Assembly: GCA_014904845.1 (NCBI GenBank)
Contig: MU119357.1
Location: 62,001-126,000 of the forward strand
DNA: 64,000 bases
Origin: Acephala macrosclerotiorum
Lineage: Eukaryota; Ascomycota; Leotiomycetes; Helotiales; Mollisiaceae
Direction: 5' to 3'
How positions within the stretch are numbered: position 1 is the first letter of the stretch; each line of letters starts with the position of its first letter. Positions 33,943 through 43,898 of this stretch are shown one piece after another. The translations under genes and the position numbers were made by a program. The notes below the pieces were generated by a model. That model had not been told where the DNA came from and made no database searches. It saw only the letters and a program-made list of their open reading frames with translations.

Positions 33943-35033
33943 TCACGAACTCTTCGTATGTCCATTCTTGGCCTTCCCATTGATAGCCTTCCCATTCGCG
34001 CCCCTCGAGTCCAGCTTCTCCAAGGCCTGGAAAGCTTTCGCGATGGTTCTGACACTGCTCACGAGTAACACTGAATACTAGTTAGCCTCCTTTCACATGC
34101 CATCTTCCCCTTCACTCTCCGAGGTCTCATTATGCCTCCTTCTCCAGCCTCGCAGGGACCCACTCTCAAAGATAGGAAAGACCGGGGAGACTTACTGCCA
34201 GGGAACACCATCCAAATGAAATTCATGAAGAAATAGTACACCCAGAAGTACAAGAACTCAGGCCTTGAGTACGTAACACCCGTGTAAAAATGATCGAACA
34301 TGCTGGTTGCGTAGTAGAGGATCAACCCGTAGATCTGGCCAACGCAGACAATGATCTGGAGGGGATGGCGGAGAGGGTGAGAAGTTGCAACAAATAGGGC
34401 GACGACGAAGCAGAGGGGTCCCCATGTGAACTTTGGATTGTTAGCTTGTGACTTGGGGCAGGAGGTGGAGGTGGGGGAGAGGAAGGTATGGGCAAGCTTA
34501 CGGCAGTGACAGTCTCCATGCAGAGAACGAATGGGTCAGATGTCAGGTATCTGCTATCTGAGAGGGCGTATTCTTTCCATAGCTGCCCAAAGAGATCCTG
34601 AGCTGGGCCCATCCGTGTATGGTTGAGGGAGAAGTAACCTTCGAAGAAAAGGTGGATTGCGCCCGCTATGTTTGTATCAGCATTGATCCTTCAATCCGCC
34701 CTTCCATGTACCAATCCAGTCCATCTGCCATTCTATACAGAAATTTTCCGTTGGGCTAATCGCAAGATATGAAAGAGAGAAGTACGCACACAGAACCAAC
34801 CACCAGATGGCAGCCTTTTCCGTTGCCGGCAACCTGGGATGTACCCGATCCACGATCGAGACAGTCCCAAATAGTATCAATCCACACAACCCAGCAAACA
34901 TGCTCAATAGCATGGGAACAGAGTATTCATTCGCGATGAGATGGGCGATCTCGACCTCGAGTGGGTAGTAGGAATGGTTCGTGATCATCTTGGAGGAGAT
35001 GGTAGAATTGAGTTGGTGGACGATGGACGCCAT
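33943..35033 (-). CDS. EBP/EXPERA-domain sterol delta8-delta7 isomerase-like
   Basis: Emopamil-binding-protein family members isomerise the sterol C8 double bond in the ER membrane. Exons on the minus strand are 35033-34790, 34665-34502, 34430-34196 and 34070-33943, giving 256 residues. Donors are GTGCGT, GTAAGC and GTAAGT (twice-canonical or near). Membrane spans occur near LLSMFAGLCGLILFGTV, AAIWWLVLSGAIHLFFEGYF, FTWGPLCFVVALFVA, LQIIVCVGQIYGLILYY and FLYFWVYYFFMNFIWMV. The family-defining pieces are IHLFFEGYF (His and Glu of the active site), WKEYALSDSRYLTSDPFVLCMET and YYATSMFDHFYTG. The tail is basic with a repeated NGKA/NGK pattern, in place of a lysine ER-retrieval end. Substrate preference is inferred from family only. 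Confidence 0.85.
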
Positions 35034-36041
35034 CTTGAATGAAGTTGAGGGAGCTCGAGGAATCGATCGAGGGCAGGATACTGCAGAGAAGAAGGTCAAT
35101 TAATCTCGTAGATCGCAAACAAATGGAATTGCAGATGCAAGAAATGCAACAATTCTGTCTGCAAGCACTAAACACGTATCAGATAACAAAAAGCTGGAGG
35201 ATGAGCAGCTCTGAAGAACAGAAATCAAGGAGTTAAGACGCAATCTGCCTATCTGCGGATGCAAGATTCGAACAAGAAATAGGAGAATGCAGATGCAGAT
35301 ACAAAGTCAAGAGAAGAGCCGTCGCCTGCTCCCATAAAAACCTTGTCTGCTGCTAGCTGAATACTACACGATAATTAAAGGAAGCACCAGATGGTCGTGA
35401 CCAAGGCACCTAGCTCAATAGAGCTGGTAGCTCGTACCAAGCCAGCGTCTTGTCTCAAATACAGGCTGCTCCTGTCCTGCATATCAAACCAAGCTGAGCT
35501 GGAAGTAGCGCTCGCTAGGCGGATAAGGACCCTACGTGCATTACCGACTTGCTGGCTGTGGCTGGTGAGCTCAATAGATGGATCATGATTCGTGGATGTT
35601 GGGTGTGCGAGATGGGATGTCACTTTGGGGCTTGGAGGACGCGAAACATTGTTTGCCAGGATGGCCAGAATGGCTAGAAGAAGACCGAGATAAGGTTCTC
35701 ACCACCTGCACTAGACTGCAACGTCATCCCTACTTGTCTTTGGTTCGTGGCCTGCCATGGCGCGCACCTGTTTCCTTTCGTCTAGACCCTGCCGTCTTCT
35801 TTCTCCCTTTACGGAAATGCACTAATGGCAGAGCTTGTTGTTCGAGCTTGGCCTTTTCCAAGATTCAACATTTCCAATTGTGGAGATTTGCAGATGCTGC
35901 ACCGCCACAGTTGTCAAACCTCCCGCAAGGTACAGGACTCAAGATTGTCGACCCGAGGTCCTAACATTGACACGTTCGGTTGATTCGCATATGGTTCTGC
36001 GAGTCAGTTGCTCCTGACGAAGTTGTCTCGAGGTAATCAAA
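35034..36041. other. Intergenic, no gene seen
   Basis: Upstream flank of the EBP-like gene and downstream flank of WDR8. Forward frame 35578-35964 shows no domain. No repeats noticed. Confidence 0.45.
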
Positions 36042-37747
36042 TCAAGAAGGCCCCACGAATTTCCTGAACTGAAATGTATCATCCACCTCATCGCTCCCTC
36101 CACTCATTCCCATCATACCATCGTCGTCTTCGATGAGATCTGCGATCGAGACCTTGCCATTGGCATGCTTCTCGTTCGCTGGCACAAGATTCAATGGGCT
36201 CTCCTCCCTCTGGCCATATATATCAAACGACAGCGTCTCCGCATCCTGCCATGGCACATTTCCATCTTGTTCGTCAGAAAGTGAAGCTAGTATACAATCC
36301 TGCGAGTCGCTGAAGAAGATAGCAGGCTGAGCTGAATCGACATTCAGCCATCGAATAATTGTCTTGCCCAGGAGCTTCCCGCCCGGAATTTGTTTTGCGA
36401 AATCGATAATCTTCGGGCTCTCCCATGATTGATCCCAGAGATGTACCAAGCCACGAGATTCATCTCCTTCGCTTCGAATCATCAGAAGCCCATCCATTGC
36501 GGGGTGCCAGGAAACTTTCGCAATCGGTGCATGCAGGATGATGACTGCCCTAAGTATCCGAGTACCAATGTCCCAAATCCAGGCTGTGGAAGGCATGTTC
36601 TCTATTCGAGTTGCCAACAGTGTCCCAGACTTGTCGAATGTCAAAAGGTTGGTGCCGGTCTTCGTATCTATATTGCTTGGGGTGGTGGGAGGGAAAATCG
36701 ATTGTGTAGCTTCGATGAATCCACGAGTGAAGCCGTTCTGCGAGGGGTGAATTTGCTCTTGCCAAATCTGCGGTTATCAGCACTTCTCTCACCATCATTA
36801 GGTGCTTCATACCTGCAAGGACTCTGCAGGCTTCACAGCTGCAGTGTGTACCATGCCCATCGATTCAGTGAACCACGGCGCACCCAGAATTGCGACTCTC
36901 ATGCCATGATCTCCAATCGCGATATGGGCTCCATTGCCACTCCATTCGAAGATCTTGATGCCAGCTCCAAGGGTAGCATCTGGATCATCTGAGGCCGAGA
37001 TGGAACCATTCCAGGTCTTGAAGAGATGTCCATCTGCGGTATATACAAACAACGCATGGCCCTGAGATGCAGATTCCCAGGCTACAAGCCATCTGCCATC
37101 AGCACTCCAGCACAGCCCCTGAGCATCAATGCTCTGTGGCAACCATGATCGTATGACATCCAATGTTCCCGGCGTATGTATGCTGATCACATCCTTTCCA
37201 TTACTTCGAGTCAAAAGCCCTAGATGTGAGGTTCCTGGTCGGTATGAGTACCCTTTAGCAGCAACTCCTGGGTTGTAGAGCTTGGGAGCATTGATGTCCA
37301 CCGATTTCGAAGACGAGAGATTGTATACCGAGAGTTTTAATCCATGATCTGAGAATACCAGTACCTCATCGTCGCTCGCTCCAAATGCGATAAATGTAAT
37401 TTTCGTTGTTCCTGATGTCGGGTGCAAGACATTGGCTAGGAATTTGCTGTTGATCGCAGAATAGACTCGAATGTGTTCTGCAGACCCTAGTAAGACTCTG
37501 CTCGATGATTCCGACCACAGAAACCATGATACTGAAGCTGCAAGGTCTGGTGGAAGAGCAACTACGCGTATAAGCTCGAGGGATCGCGTGTCTCGAATGC
37601 TGAGTTGGGATGGAAGAATCGTTGCTATGAATGTGCCATCGGGGCTTGGGAGGGATTGCGAGGATGCTGTGTTGCGCGGTGCTGTCAGCTATAACCCAGT
37701 ATGTCAATGAATATAATCTTACATTTCAACGACCGAGAGAAGCGCAT
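36042..37747 (-). CDS. WD-repeat protein WRAP73/WDR8
   Basis: WDR8 homologs act at spindle pole bodies and microtubule-organising centres. Exons on the minus strand are 37747-37723 (MRFSRSLK), 37681-36813 and 36767-36042, with 41- and 45-base introns, giving 539 residues. Beta-propeller strands recur: LPSPDGTFIAT, SWFLWSESSSRVLLGS, VFSDHGLKLSVYNL, LCWSADGRWLVAWES, IFEWSGNGAHIAIGD, LTFDKSGTLLATRIENMPSTAWIWD, KVSWHPAMDGLLMI and GLVHLWD. The block APKLYNPGVAAKGYSYRPGTSHLGLLTR is diagnostic of the fungal orthologs. The acceptor of the first intron was set at GACAG because the nearer TATAG puts the second exon out of frame. The tail is acidic with a DDDGMMGMSGGSDE run. Confidence 0.9.
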
Positions 37748-38965
37748 CTTGAGCCGGAGCTGGTGATGGTAATTGAGATGGAAGTTGAGGGTTTGTTTAC
37801 TTTCTCTAGCCCGATAAGATAAGCTTGCTGGTGGGGTGGGGTTTGTGGCTTTCATGTGAGCGTTATCCCCTTACCTGCGAGCGAGCCACTTGGACTGTTA
37901 AGATTGACACAAAAGTGGGGCTGGATAATGCTCGAAGTTGATGCCTCTTGGGAGGCGTGAAACCTTTCGCTCGTCACTTTGGATGAGAACTTCAAGATTC
38001 TACCAGCATCGAAGCACGACACTCACTTGGAAGCTCGACTATGATATCTGTAGAGCTCGCGATGCGATGATCGACGCTCCAAGCGCTCTTCACTGTCCTT
38101 CATCATTTCCTGCGAAACCGATTGAGACGGTACCGACCCAGCATCTCTATGACTCGGCCTGCCTTCGTCGAGACATCCATCGCTGCTTTCGATACATCTT
38201 ATTCATATCCCGCCATATATTGCCCTGCAGACTGGGAAGTTGTCGTATGACTCTGAGAATGGCGGTTGCTGTGGCTGAAGTTGTGAAAGCCCAAGCTGTT
38301 CCAGCTCGAGATCTGGGGGCAAACCATTCCACTTGGGATAACGCTTGCAGATGCCGATGCCCAGTGGAAGGCGCATTGGCATCTTCGACGGGTATCCTTC
38401 TTGTCGAGGTATCGAAGAACTCGACGAGTTTCACAGAGACAAGGTTCATGGGGCTAAAATCCTGCTCCCCATACCACAGTGTCATGCAATTTGGATTAGG
38501 AAGCAGGTTTTCTAAGCCAGCTTGTATCATGCTCGATATCTAGACCGAGAAGAGAAAGTGAAACCAGATAAGCTCGACTCTACGAGTACACTCCAGGTTG
38601 CAGGCATCAGATAGAGATCTGTCTGTCTTGCTATTCATATATTTCTATATGCATCCACCTTCTTGAGGGGAAATGTCTCTCTACTCTATTTTGGTTCCGG
38701 TTGAATAAATTGCACTCCTTTGTTATTGTAAGCAGCTATACCTCTTGACCTTCCCGATTTGAGTTTTGTGCCCCATCTTTTACATTTTTGGTCTTGCGAT
38801 GTTCTCGTTGACTGGACTTCTATCTGCTTGTGGCGCTTGTCAGCGTTGCCGGTATGCGGCCCCGTCGCATCACGAACCAGTTAGATGATCTCTTTCGCGA
38901 TCGCTGTTACTCTTCGCGATCGACAAAGCGTGCTCTTAGAGCTAGCGCTAATATAAAGCCTCATA
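37748..38965. other. Gene-poor stretch, possible decayed coding sequence
   Basis: No confident gene in 1.2 kb. A minus frame at 38147-38530 (127 codons) and a different minus frame over the same bases both give protein-like text without domains, which may be decay of an older gene or chance. Confidence 0.35.
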
Positions 38966-39490
38966 ATGAAACGCAATCCTTCCCCGCGCCTGCTGTGCTA
39001 CCATCACCCAGACGCCTTGAAACTTCAGCCCTATTGCCTTCTCCACACAAAGACTTCTACGTTCGCCGCGGAGGGAGCAGACCAGATATTTGGGAAATGG
39101 CAATGCGTTTCTGCTCTGACGTTCAGCGATGAAGCTTGTACCCAACAACTCATAGAGCCAATGAGTCTGAAGCCTCTCGGTAGAGTCACATTCACTCCAG
39201 ATGGCTACATGAGTGCCATCATCACTCATCCAGATTGCGCAGCGCCTACTGGCAAGTCTTGGAGGTCTGGAGCATCAGATGAAGTAGTAGCTCGTGTGGC
39301 AAGAGCAATGTCATCATATTACGGGCCATATCAAGTCTCGCAGAGAGATGGGGAGACAATCTTAAGTACGAATATCGAGATCGCTCTAGAACCAAATTAG
39401 ATTGGTACTATTCAGGAGAGGAAGGTTAGATTTGGAGAGCTAGGAGGGGAGAACACTATAATTTTGCAACCTGTTAAGGCGCTGGAGTAG
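38966..39490 (+). pseudogene. Lipocalin-like protein gene with TAG at conserved Trp
   Basis: Lipocalin-like domain proteins are small beta-barrels, often encoded near fungal secondary-metabolite or stress genes. The frame from 38966 reads IFGKWQCVSALTF, EPMSLKPLGRVTFTPDGYMSAIITHPD, VARAMSSYYGPYQV and GETILSTNIEIALEPN, then TAG at 39398-39400. The same frame continues after the stop with IGTIQERKVRFGELGGENTIILQPVKALE and a second stop at 39488-39490, which is the usual last strand of the domain. In relatives the stop position is a Trp (WIGT), so TGG probably became TAG. The first 40 residues are Pro/Leu-rich and may not be the true start. A truncated product would lack one barrel strand. Confidence 0.7.
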
Positions 39491-39639
39491 CTAGTATGTC
39501 GTCTCTTGTCTTCCTATCTTATTCTTACGCTTTTGCAGGTTGGGAAGCTGGGATACGGAGTCTTCACTTGGACGAAAGTCGACTTGAAGAAGAATGCAAG
39601 GTTGTGGGATGATGCAGGCGACGACGAGGAAGAGTAGGA

Positions 39640-39795
39640 GGTTGTCTTCCATTCTAGCAAGACTCCAGTCAACCGTTTCAATTGATGAAATGAGTCCAAA
39701 TGTTCTCCGTGTCTCTATTACATGATCACTTTCGACACCAATCACCTTCCCAGCACCAAACTCCTTCGCTATATTTATTGCCACGCCTTCGATGT
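39640..39795 (-). pseudogene. Short Rossmann-fold fragment (methyltransferase-like?)
   Basis: A minus frame reads HIEGVAINIAKEFGAGKVIGVESDHVIETRR, which looks like the first strand-helix-strand of an AdoMet methyltransferase of the Bin3 type, or of a medium-chain dehydrogenase. In the same frame an in-frame TAA lies just upstream, and I see no continuation of the fold on either side. Likely a gene fragment. Confidence 0.3.
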
Positions 39796-40654
39796 GGTCG
39801 TGTTAAAATGACAACAGTGAAGTTCTTGGGGAGGTTGAACTTTTATGCTCCGCCCCAGCTCTCTCAAGCACATGCAAACCTCCCGTATCCCTCTTTCTTC
39901 GACCGCCACACTTCCCGCTCACATCTTCGACGTCAAATCTTGATGGGAAGATAGTATCGAGGCGAGCACAGCATGCGAGCAGATGGAGCTACGCATCGAA
40001 AGGGAGCACAAGTGGCATCCACTGCCCCTTCACCTCTTTTCTCGTGCAGTGGTGGAGAGTGATGCTGCGCGGATATCTGCAGAAAGTGCAGCAGCAAGAG
40101 TGGACAAATGAGCTGATGTTGGAACAAAGCTCATTGTTTTCAAATAGTTTCGCTTCTGGTGCCCTCCTGTGGAAGCATCCCTGTTACATTTTCGAGACTG
40201 ATCACGACATGGAGAGACCAGAGGCCTGCAGCTGACTGACTTCGAAGCAGCAGGTGGGCATACTGACTGTACCACGACCAGAAATTGCACGAGAAATACG
40301 TTTCGATGATAAGGATGACTGTAGCACATGATAATAGAGCATATTACTGCGATTCATGTATTTTCGACTCTCGTAGTGTCGTGAAGGCGGTGAGTGTTTG
40401 TGTCATGCTACATCCCTGCAAATACCCGAAAAGGACCCTCCAGAATTCGCGGCTTCAGTCCCACACTAACACCACCAGCAAAGATGTGAAGCGCCTTCCC
40501 TTCGTCCTGGAGGGCGTTTGATCCTTCATCGCATCCTCACATTTCGACCTGCAAGAGCTCGACTATGCATTGACAGCTTGAAGTAAGTGTTCCCACCAGC
40601 TCGAGGAGGTGAATCGCGGCTAATTTACCCGTCAGGACATCCCATCGAAGCATC
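39796..40654. other. Intergenic, no gene seen
   Basis: Upstream flank of ALO1. Short frames on both strands lack recognisable content. Confidence 0.45.
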
Positions 40655-42325
40655 ATGGACCCCGCCATCACAGCTGCGCTCGCAGAGTTCAAGGACGACG
40701 TTCCCTTTCGTGCCTTCAAGAACCACACCCAGTCAACATGGGCGCGAACCTTTCACTCCTCTCCCGAACTGTACATCCAGCCCGAATCCATCGCTGAAGT
40801 CGAGAAGCTAGTCAACCTTGCGCGAAGATGTAGGAGACGCATCACGACTGTCGGCTGCGGCCACTCGCCTTCCGACATGACTTGCACGTCCTCGTGGCTC
40901 GTCAATCTCGACAAGTTCAACAAGATCCTGAGTGTGGATAAAGAGAGCAGCGTGGTGGTTATGCAGAGTGGAATTCGGTTGTGGCAGATTGGAGAAGAGC
41001 TGGATAAACTTGGGCTCGCGATGCCGAACCTGGGAAGCATCAATCATCAGAGCATTGCTGGGGCGATTTCGACAGGTACACATGGGAGTACGTTGAGGCA
41101 TGGGATCTTGTCCAGCTCAATCAAACAACTGAAGATCACGCTTTCGAATGGAAAGACGGAGACGTGTTCTGCGACTCAGAATCCGGATCTGTTTCGCGCT
41201 TCATTGATCTCTCTTGGTGCGCTGGGTATTATTGTTGAGATTACGTTTCAGGCTGTACCGGCGTTCACTCTGGCGTGGCAGCAGGTTGTGGACACGGACT
41301 TGAAGATGTTCAATTCATGGGACAAGGAGCTTTGGACACAAACCGAGTTTGTTCGAGTCTGGTGGTTTCCATACACTAGAAGGGCTGTGGTATGGACAGC
41401 AGAGAAAACCGATGCTCCTGCTCGGCCACCACCCAAATCCTACTACGACGCCTGGCTCGGATACCATGTCTACCACAATCTTCTCTACATTGGCCAATAC
41501 GTCCCAAGAGTTCTACCCTGGATAGAATGGTTCGTCTTCGGCATGCAATACGGCTTCACTGCTGGCTCCACAACCTCCGCCATCCAGCCCAGCAGGCAAG
41601 CTCTCCTTATGAACTGTCTCTACTCGCAATTCGTCAACGAATGGGCCATTCCCCTTCACAAAGGTCCAGAAGCTCTCCGTAGACTCAGCTCATGGCTCAA
41701 CCACCTCACACCCGAAGACCCGGATTACGTCCCTCACAACATCCCCTTCTCAGCAAAAGGTCTCTATGTCCACGCTCCAGTCGAAGTACGGGTGACAGAT
41801 ACCTCGAACGACCCGACTCCCCGCCCACAGCTCGACCTTACCTGCACGGAAGAAGCGACGCTGTATCTGAACGCCACGCTCTACAGACCGTATGACATGG
41901 ATCCTCCTTGTCGATTCAGGTACTACCAAGGCTTCGAATGGTTGATGCTGGACCTGGGCGGACGTCCTCACTGGGCGAAGAACTTCGAGACTACCGGGAA
42001 GGAGATCGAGAGCATGTATGGAGACAGACTTATAGAATGGAGGAAGATCCGCTCAGATGCCGACCCGGAAGGTATGTTTGTTGGGGAATGGCATCGAAGA
42101 TTCATCTTGGGAGATGGACCAAAGTTGGCGTTGGAAGAGACAGAGATCACAAGGCGGAAGTTGTGGAGTGGCGGCGTGAAAGTAGTTGGAGCTGTGGGTG
42201 GTGGATATACGGGAGAGGAGAAGGAGAGGTTGAGTAGGAGTGGGCATAGCTCTGAAGATTCATTTGATCATTTGAGGGCGAGTGATGTTACGACCAAAGG
42301 GTCAAATGCAGCAGAGGAGGTGTAG
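40655..42325 (+). CDS. ALO1: D-arabinono-1,4-lactone oxidase (Alo1)
   Basis: Oxidises D-arabinono-1,4-lactone to D-erythroascorbate, the fungal ascorbate analogue, with FAD and release of hydrogen peroxide; the yeast enzyme is mitochondrial. This is a single-exon gene of 556 residues. The FAD-binding domain (about 25-200) has the VGCGHSPSD motif, where His70 is the expected covalent FAD attachment site, then LDKFNKIL, LAMPNLGSINHQSIAGAISTGTHGS and SLGALGIIVEITF. The C-terminal ALO domain (about 200-520) has EFVRVWWFPYTRRAVVWTAEK, a central hydrophobic stretch near YIGQYVPRVLPWIEWFVF that can anchor in membrane, and the closing block GGRPHWAKNF, which carries the HWAK catalytic signature. The tail of about 50 residues is Gly/Ser-rich and variable. 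Confidence 0.95.
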   Translation: MDPAITAALAEFKDDVPFRAFKNHTQSTWARTFHSSPELYIQPESIAEVEKLVNLARRCRRRITTVGCGHSPSDMTCTSSWLVNLDKFNKILSVDKESSVVVMQSGIRLWQIGEELDKLGLAMPNLGSINHQSIAGAISTGTHGSTLRHGILSSSIKQLKITLSNGKTETCSATQNPDLFRASLISLGALGIIVEITFQAVPAFTLAWQQVVDTDLKMFNSWDKELWTQTEFVRVWWFPYTRRAVVWTAEKTDAPARPPPKSYYDAWLGYHVYHNLLYIGQYVPRVLPWIEWFVFGMQYGFTAGSTTSAIQPSRQALLMNCLYSQFVNEWAIPLHKGPEALRRLSSWLNHLTPEDPDYVPHNIPFSAKGLYVHAPVEVRVTDTSNDPTPRPQLDLTCTEEATLYLNATLYRPYDMDPPCRFRYYQGFEWLMLDLGGRPHWAKNFETTGKEIESMYGDRLIEWRKIRSDADPEGMFVGEWHRRFILGDGPKLALEETEITRRKLWSGGVKVVGAVGGGYTGEEKERLSRSGHSSEDSFDHLRASDVTTKGSNAAEEV

Positions 42326-43409
42326 ACGAATGTGATGACTTTTGTTCCATGTATCAAGGCTATTGATTTCGGTGAACTTGGGCCAACACACCCCACTTCA
42401 TAAGCACACCACGAAGGAGTCCTGGAGGTATAGGGTAAGAACAGTAGCAGTTCCTCGAGATCACTCTTTCCGCAAACCACACCACCAGACTCACGACCCC
42501 GACGATCCTTTCTAGCACGCACTAGAGGGCACGATCGATTAAAGCTAGCCTCAGCTCCTCCTAGACAAACACTTAGGCCTAGGAACAGCAAGCGCCGCGC
42601 GCCGCAGAGCATTGCGACGCCGTCTCACGATAGCCCCAAGGCATCTATCGCATCATGCAGCATCAAGGCGCCGCCCCAGTAGCCTGCACACTCTCACTCC
42701 ATCGTAGGACATTCTATAGTACATGCGAGGACTTAGGATAGATTTTTAGGGGTTTAAGGACTCTTCAGAGAGCAGTTTCAGGCATGTATGTCAAGCAACG
42801 CGCTGAAGCTGACGTGCAGTTCAGCAGAGCGAGGCGGATCGCATTTGACGCCGTCTTCGAAACGACAGATCAACTCAGAAAGCGATCGGAGAGTGGCAAT
42901 TCTGTTAGAAGGTGTAATAGAGTATGTATAATGTAATATTAGTCTAGAGAAGGGAGCGGAGTTATATATAGCCTGTATAAAGCAGGAGGCTGGGCAAAAT
43001 GCAACGTGACCCAGCCTCGAGAGATGAGGCTGAACCTCATTGCAATACCTTCATAACACTTAGGAACTTCACAAACATCACTTACATATGTGCACATGCG
43101 AAAAATATAGATTGACTTTCTGTTCACTTGAGATTCTGGACCCGAAAATGCAACCTTCTCTGGGGAAGGCATTCTTTCTCCTTCCCCTCCGGATTCTTCC
43201 TTGGAAGTCAGGAGCCGCTGTGTAGCTTCGTCTATCGTACCAAGGTCAGTGCCAGGCAATCCAGTTTCCAAACCGTCCCTATACCTACACCATCCCAAGA
43301 AGACCACCCGATCCCAAACTCCGATTCAATTATCGTCCTGTTTCCTCTCCCTATCCGTGACTCGGGACCATCACTTCGATCTGCTCTATTCCTGCCAAAG
43401 TTCATCACT
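42326..43409. repeat. Repeat-like, gene-free region with hairpin motif
   Basis: No gene is supported. The stretch 42470-42700 is GC-rich with short CGCCGCGC-type runs, and 42880-43060 is AT-rich and ends in the hairpin motif at 43021-43045 found also at 57 and 62.6 kb. This looks like old transposon debris. Confidence 0.4.
43021..43045 (-). repeat. Hairpin repeat, copy 1
   Basis: Imperfect palindrome GATGAGG-ctgaa-CCTCAT. On the minus strand it can be read as AMRFSLI, as at the other two copies (GMRFSLIPT at 57 kb, GMRLNLIPT at 62.6 kb). This copy is the most diverged at its outer arm. Confidence 0.6.
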
Positions 43410-43898
43410 TCAACTATCCATAATCACCTCATTACATGCTCCAATATCGCCCCCAAAAGCATCCAGATCCAAAACTTCAATCCTCCTCATCCACGTTTCA
43501 GGCCAAAGTAAAAACACCCCATGGACATCCTTCATATGTGTCTGCCACTCTTCATCGAAGATCGTCTCACGATTGTAACACGGAACTCTCTCTTCACCTC
43601 TCGATCCTTCTCGTGCCACGCTCATCGACTTGCACATGTCCAGGATTCGAAATCCTTCAGTTGCGGGAATAACAGTCCATGCTGACTTAGTCGAGATGTT
43701 GTGTTCGCGAAGAGCTCTGAATGGATCCCCAGGATTTTGCGGTGGAGCGTAGGGTGCTATTGATGGCGGATGTGGCAAGTGAGACATGGATTGTGTAAAT
43801 GCTGTTACCGGGCCAGGAGTGCTCGGGGAGGAGTAGGTGTATGAAGGATATGAGGACATTGAGGATGTGTAGCCTGGATATGATGATCGCTGAGACAT
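43410..43898 (-). CDS. Hypothetical protein with Tyr/Ser-rich start (162 aa)
   Basis: Single open frame of 162 residues. The first 55 residues are Ser/Tyr/Pro-rich (SQRSSYPGYTSSMSSYPSYTYSS), likely disordered. The rest looks folded: DPFRALREHNISTKSAWTVIPATEG, then CYNRETIFDEEWQTHMKDVHGVFLLWPETWMRRIEVLDLDAFGG. There is no signal peptide, membrane span or known domain. Two short forward frames overlap antisense. No intron signals are needed. A true fungal-specific orphan gene is the likeliest reading, but I cannot exclude chance. Confidence 0.45.
   Translation of the reverse strand: MSQRSSYPGYTSSMSSYPSYTYSSPSTPGPVTAFTQSMSHLPHPPSIAPYAPPQNPGDPFRALREHNISTKSAWTVIPATEGFRILDMCKSMSVAREGSRGEERVPCYNRETIFDEEWQTHMKDVHGVFLLWPETWMRRIEVLDLDAFGGDIGACNEVIMDS

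Noticed and set aside
38147..38530. 127-codon minus-strand ORF
   Set aside because: Protein-like text but an overlapping frame looks equally plausible; no domain found.
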